Source: a virus. From it: DNA of 23,937 bases. Within the stretch, counting starts at the first letter, position 1. Every line of letters begins with the position of its first letter. The notes beneath the pieces were generated by a model, which was not told the origin of the DNA, did not search any database, and saw nothing but the letters and a program-made list of their open reading frames with translations. The translations under genes and the position numbers were made by a program. The stretch lies in the IMG/VR virus record IMGVR_UViG_3300027861_000195, positions 1 to 23,937 of that record. The stretch is one strand, 5' to 3'. Below, piece by piece: positions 20,587-23,937 of this stretch.

Positions 20587-21970
20587 GGACTTTGCGACAC
20601 TTAAGCAGCGCCTGGGTCGCCGGCGCGGATTCGACGGGAATGACGCCCGTCTAGGCGACTTCATCAACGACGCCTATATGGCGATCTGTGGCCGGCGGAA
20701 TACCTGGGTTTGGCTTAGGCGAACCCACCAGTTCGGGACACATGCACCTGAGGCTGTGACGGCTTCCCCGGACGGCACCCCGTCAGCTACAGCCACAAGC
20801 GGAGCCATCTTCACCAACGGCAGTCGGTTGGTCACGAACATGACATCGGTCGTTGCCACCCAGGACACCCGAACAGGAGCCAAAATAGAGGCCCCTGACG
20901 GGACGGTAAACCGAATCTTTAGTCACGACACGGCGACACCCACGAACCTCTACCTAGAGGCGCCGTATGGAGGCGCCACATCCTCTGCGATCAACCCAAC
21001 AGGCTCGGGGGTGGGCGCTACCTACGCCGACTCTTGGAAGATCTACTGGGACGAGTATCCGCTTCCTGAGGGAGCTGCTTCAATCGAGTCCATCGTCTGT
21101 ACGGGCAACGGGTTCGTTAGACACATCCGAGAGTCGAGCCTGCTTTCGCCTCATATGAAGGGACTGACGGTTAAGGACTACGAGTCGTACCCTCAGTATT
21201 ACGCTCTCGAGCGACACACGCAGATACCAGCGCCTGACAATGCTCTTTTTGTGGCGCAAGACTCGTCGGCGGCGACCTTTGATGCGGGAACCGTATTTCA
21301 GTACAAGTACTGTTATTACAACACGAAGACGCAGGAATTAGGCCCGATGTCTCCCGTGGCCTCAATCGAGATAGTCGCGCCAGGAGGCAGGCCGTCGATG
21401 AATGTCGGAGGGGGTACGATGCGCTCCGATTACGGCGCTGCCATTTATAGGACGAAGGACGGCGGCTCTGAGTTTTATCATTTGGTAAACGTTATTGTTG
21501 GCGGTGTTGGCCTCTGGTTCACCGACACCGCTGTGGACAGCAGTCTTGGCTTCTCTCATCAAGACACAGACTCATCGGGGAATCTGCTCTCCTCAAATAT
21601 TGGAGCTGTGGCAGAGCGCGATCTCAATACTGGCGGAAGTCACCACATTCGCTTCTGGCCCCCGCCAGACGAGGAGTACTTGGCGGACGTGACGTACTTT
21701 GTTGCTCCTCAGGAGCTCACAGAGGACCATGATACGCCGCATATCCCCAGGCAGCACCAGCCCATCCTTCTCGACTTAGCGGAAAGTTATGCGCTTAGCG
21801 AAGAAGAGAATCATGGTGCCGCAGCTCAGAAGAGGGCCTATGCGATGGAGGGGGTAGATCGTATGGAGCGCGAAGAGGAGGCTGACCCAGGAACACGCAT
21901 CCAGATTGGTCGCGGGGAGCCTGAGATCGACGAGGCCCTTGGCAGCTGGCCTAGAACCATCACAGGCTAG
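20585..21970 (+). CDS. Head-tail adaptor (neck) protein with extra domain
   Basis: 461 residues from ATG at 20585. The start, FATLKQRLGRRRGFDGNDAR followed by FINDAYMAICGRRNTW, is the helical entry of podovirus-style adaptors that bind the portal. The C-terminus, HIPRQHQPILLDLAESYALS then AAAQKRAYAMEGVDR, is the matching helical exit. Between them lies beta sequence: about residues 238-325 read FQYKYCYYNTKTQELGPMSP to IYRTKDGGSEFYHL, a fibronectin-like module also present in the next protein. The length exceeds a plain adaptor, so the module looks inserted. The role is inferred from position and motifs. Confidence 0.72.
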   Translation: MDFATLKQRLGRRRGFDGNDARLGDFINDAYMAICGRRNTWVWLRRTHQFGTHAPEAVTASPDGTPSATATSGAIFTNGSRLVTNMTSVVATQDTRTGAKIEAPDGTVNRIFSHDTATPTNLYLEAPYGGATSSAINPTGSGVGATYADSWKIYWDEYPLPEGAASIESIVCTGNGFVRHIRESSLLSPHMKGLTVKDYESYPQYYALERHTQIPAPDNALFVAQDSSAATFDAGTVFQYKYCYYNTKTQELGPMSPVASIEIVAPGGRPSMNVGGGTMRSDYGAAIYRTKDGGSEFYHLVNVIVGGVGLWFTDTAVDSSLGFSHQDTDSSGNLLSSNIGAVAERDLNTGGSHHIRFWPPPDEEYLADVTYFVAPQELTEDHDTPHIPRQHQPILLDLAESYALSEEENHGAAAQKRAYAMEGVDRMEREEEADPGTRIQIGRGEPEIDEALGSWPRTITG

Positions 21971-21981
21971 GGGACGCTTTA

Positions 21982-23937
21982 ATGGCTCGCATAGCGCAGG
22001 GGAAAGGTTTCCATGCTGTACCCGTGCTTACTAGGGGTCTTACCGACCGTGTTTGGGTTAAGAGCGGCGAAGCCCGAAAAGTAGATGGTTGTTACTTCCA
22101 GGTAGTTGGGACGGTTGAGAAGACTCGAGGGATAAGAAACCTCGTCGACTGGGCCGTTGATGAGTTCCACCTCCTGAACACAAGAATCAGTTCAATGACT
22201 CCGTTCCAGATAAGGGGCGGTCCCAGCGAGCTTGTCATCTCCTTAACGGGCGACAGTGGCGAGGCGGAGGGTATCTATCCCGTAGCGCTAGGACGGCTGA
22301 AGGACTCTGACGGCAACACCCTGGACAAGTACAAAGGGAGTCGTCTGCTTGTTCTAAGGGGGGACAGGCTAGAGAATCCTGGGATACCTCATATTGGAAT
22401 TGATAGTCCCTGGCATAGCCACTTTAAGGTTCCTGGCGTAAGCGACGATCTGGGCTACCAGTTCATCGATGGTAGGCGAGTTGAGCCGGAAGACCAGTAC
22501 GGGGGAGACTATTTCGCGTCCTGGGCCAACTGGCTGTTTATATCAAACGGTGTAGACGCAAACGTAAAGTGGAATGGCGACTATGCTGCAAGGGTAGGAG
22601 TGACCGAGCGCCCATCTCCACTGCACGTCGAGAAGATGGTTAGCGCGAAGCTTGACCCTGCCTTCTCTATCGGAGAAGAGTTTAGTGGCTTTGGCGAGGC
22701 CGATAGGGGTAATGAGGCTAATGAGATTCAGAAGTTTCAGTACAAATGTACGTTTGTTGGATCTACCGGGGCTGAGGGGCCTCCGGGCGATGCGAGTGAC
22801 TTTGTTACGACAGGCGAAATGTATGACGATCTTGCCGGCGAAGATTTTCAGGAGGCGATAGATGACGGGAATGCCACAGAAGGGACTAACAGGGCGCTAA
22901 TCCAACTCACCGGGTTTGACAGGCCTAAGCAGCAAGATGTCATCTGGAGGAATATCTACAAGAGGGCGAAGGACGGGGAGTACTACTTCTGGCGACAGGT
23001 CTGCATCAACGAGCGCACTGTCTACGACCACGAGGACACAATATCGGCAGCTTCGCTAGGCTCGCCCCTTCGGGAAAGCCTGACCGCCCCGCCAACAAGC
23101 AAGTTCATTAAGTTCTTTAGAGGGCGCGGGTACTACGTCGCGAAAGAGTTCCCGTCGTTTGTGTTCTACAGCGACCCTGGCCTGCCAGAACAGATGAGCT
23201 CAGCTCTGCAGTACTTGGACGTAAATAGCGCTGACGGAACGCCAGTAACGGGGGTCGTTACCTTTGGCGATTCGCTCATTATCTTCAAAAAGGACTCGAT
23301 GTGGCAGGTGACTGCTCTTTCTGACGGTTCGCCAATCCTTACTCCCGTAGACGAGTCAATCGGAAGCACCTCTCCGAGGGCATCTATCTTGGCCTATGAG
23401 CGCCTTGTCTTTGTCGGCGTTGATGGGGTGTATCAGTTTGATGGCGCTTCGGTGAAGCCCTTGTCTGAGAACCTGAATAATTGGTGGAAGAATGTCTTTA
23501 CCGAGGGGCTGAGGACCGCAACAGCCTGGCTTGATGAGCGAGAGAGAAGGCTGTTTATATCTCTTCAGAGCGGCCCAGGCGACCTGAATGACATGGTTGT
23601 TTGTTACCACTATCAGCTCGACGCCATCACGGTGATAAAGGGCCAGAGGATCACAGCCTCAACTGTCTACAAGGGAGAGGCCCTTCTTGGGGTACGCCTT
23701 CCCAAGAAGGTTTCTAGGAGCACCTTTGGAGGGCTGAGGCATTTTGGCGACACAGCGGCTAGACCGTCGAGTGAGATAAGAAACTCAGACATTGTCGTCT
23801 GGGGCCTTGGCGATTCGATGGAGTACGGATACCGACCCGGAAGAGAGGCTGACCCAGACGATTCAAAGAGGCCCGTTACGGTTTCGGCTGGAAGCATTGC
23901 CGGAAAGATTCGCTTCGGTCCATACAGCGCAAATCAG
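21982..23937 (+). CDS. Tail nozzle/stopper-like beta-propeller protein, 3' end cut
   Basis: 652 codons from ATG at 21982, open to the window edge; incomplete. The ribosome-binding site is weak (GGGGA, 8-10 bases upstream). The N-terminal part (ARIAQGKGFHAVPVLTRGLT) is followed by beta repeats. FQYKCTFVGSTGAEGPPGDA and IYKRAKDGEYYFWRQV (about residues 252-360) resemble the module in the adaptor. Then FGDSLIIFKKDSMWQV and VFVGVDGVYQFDG, at about 430-490, carry the beta-blade signature of phage tail nozzle/stabilisation proteins (P22 gp10-like). It would bind the adaptor and close or extend the tail channel. Confidence 0.78.
   Translation, partial: MARIAQGKGFHAVPVLTRGLTDRVWVKSGEARKVDGCYFQVVGTVEKTRGIRNLVDWAVDEFHLLNTRISSMTPFQIRGGPSELVISLTGDSGEAEGIYPVALGRLKDSDGNTLDKYKGSRLLVLRGDRLENPGIPHIGIDSPWHSHFKVPGVSDDLGYQFIDGRRVEPEDQYGGDYFASWANWLFISNGVDANVKWNGDYAARVGVTERPSPLHVEKMVSAKLDPAFSIGEEFSGFGEADRGNEANEIQKFQYKCTFVGSTGAEGPPGDASDFVTTGEMYDDLAGEDFQEAIDDGNATEGTNRALIQLTGFDRPKQQDVIWRNIYKRAKDGEYYFWRQVCINERTVYDHEDTISAASLGSPLRESLTAPPTSKFIKFFRGRGYYVAKEFPSFVFYSDPGLPEQMSSALQYLDVNSADGTPVTGVVTFGDSLIIFKKDSMWQVTALSDGSPILTPVDESIGSTSPRASILAYERLVFVGVDGVYQFDGASVKPLSENLNNWWKNVFTEGLRTATAWLDERERRLFISLQSGPGDLNDMVVCYHYQLDAITVIKGQRITASTVYKGEALLGVRLPKKVSRSTFGGLRHFGDTAARPSSEIRNSDIVVWGLGDSMEYGYRPGREADPDDSKRPVTVSAGSIAGKIRFGPYSANQ

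Noticed and set aside
1-23937. CRISPR arrays, tRNAs, insertion sequences
   Set aside because: No regularly spaced direct repeats with unique spacers, no cloverleaf, and no transposase or terminal repeats were seen when reading by eye.

Overview
The window is part of the genome of a tailed double-stranded DNA phage, probably with a short-tailed (podovirus-like) head-neck module. The evidence is a contiguous set comprising a large terminase with Walker, coupling and nuclease motifs, a portal, a scaffold, a major capsid protein, a small capsid-surface protein, a neck adaptor and a beta-propeller-type nozzle/stopper protein. Host genes, tRNAs, integrase and repressor were not seen. The host cannot be named from this sequence; base composition is moderately GC-rich and the leftward genes belong to small families common in environmental and actinobacterial phages.

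Layout. (1) Positions 1-6600, minus strand: a tightly packed leftward operon of small non-structural genes, joined by stop/start overlaps and near-identical Shine-Dalgarno blocks (GGAGAGAG type). Most are unknown-function phage families; one (1957-2550) looks like a short sliding-clamp-like protein ending in MPMRV. Two very small genes (46 and 18 codons) were read by hand. The arm carries two recurrent palindromes: an operator-like 16-bp site, TGTCGATTAATCGACA (eight exact or near copies), and a GCCCAG-N2-CTGGGC hairpin set just upstream of ribosome-binding sites. A chain of seven hairpins fills 5074-5242.

(2) Positions 6601-8055: a 1.45-kb divergent region without convincing genes. About 690 bases (6640-7330) fold, when read on the minus strand, into a dense series of hairpins with G-U wobbles and a GNRA loop that are canonical only on that strand. 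This is the strongest candidate for something new: a giant structured phage RNA, reminiscent of the GOLLD/ROOL class, leading directly into the first gene of the leftward operon. A second hairpin-rich block (7368-7790) follows, then G-run/GGGGGTAC repeats and CAGACT repeats (7862-8043) that look like an origin or control region.

(3) Positions 8056-11228, plus strand: a zinc-finger protein and four coupled proline/glycine-rich proteins of unknown role. (4) 11229-11953: a structured intergenic stretch, a small membrane/coiled-coil gene on the opposite strand, and a divergent control region. (5) 11954-23937, plus strand: packaging and virion genes in canonical order. An RNA fold that appears to sequester the adaptor gene's ribosome-binding site lies at 20511-20586. 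The last gene runs off the right edge, and the first leftward gene runs off the left edge.
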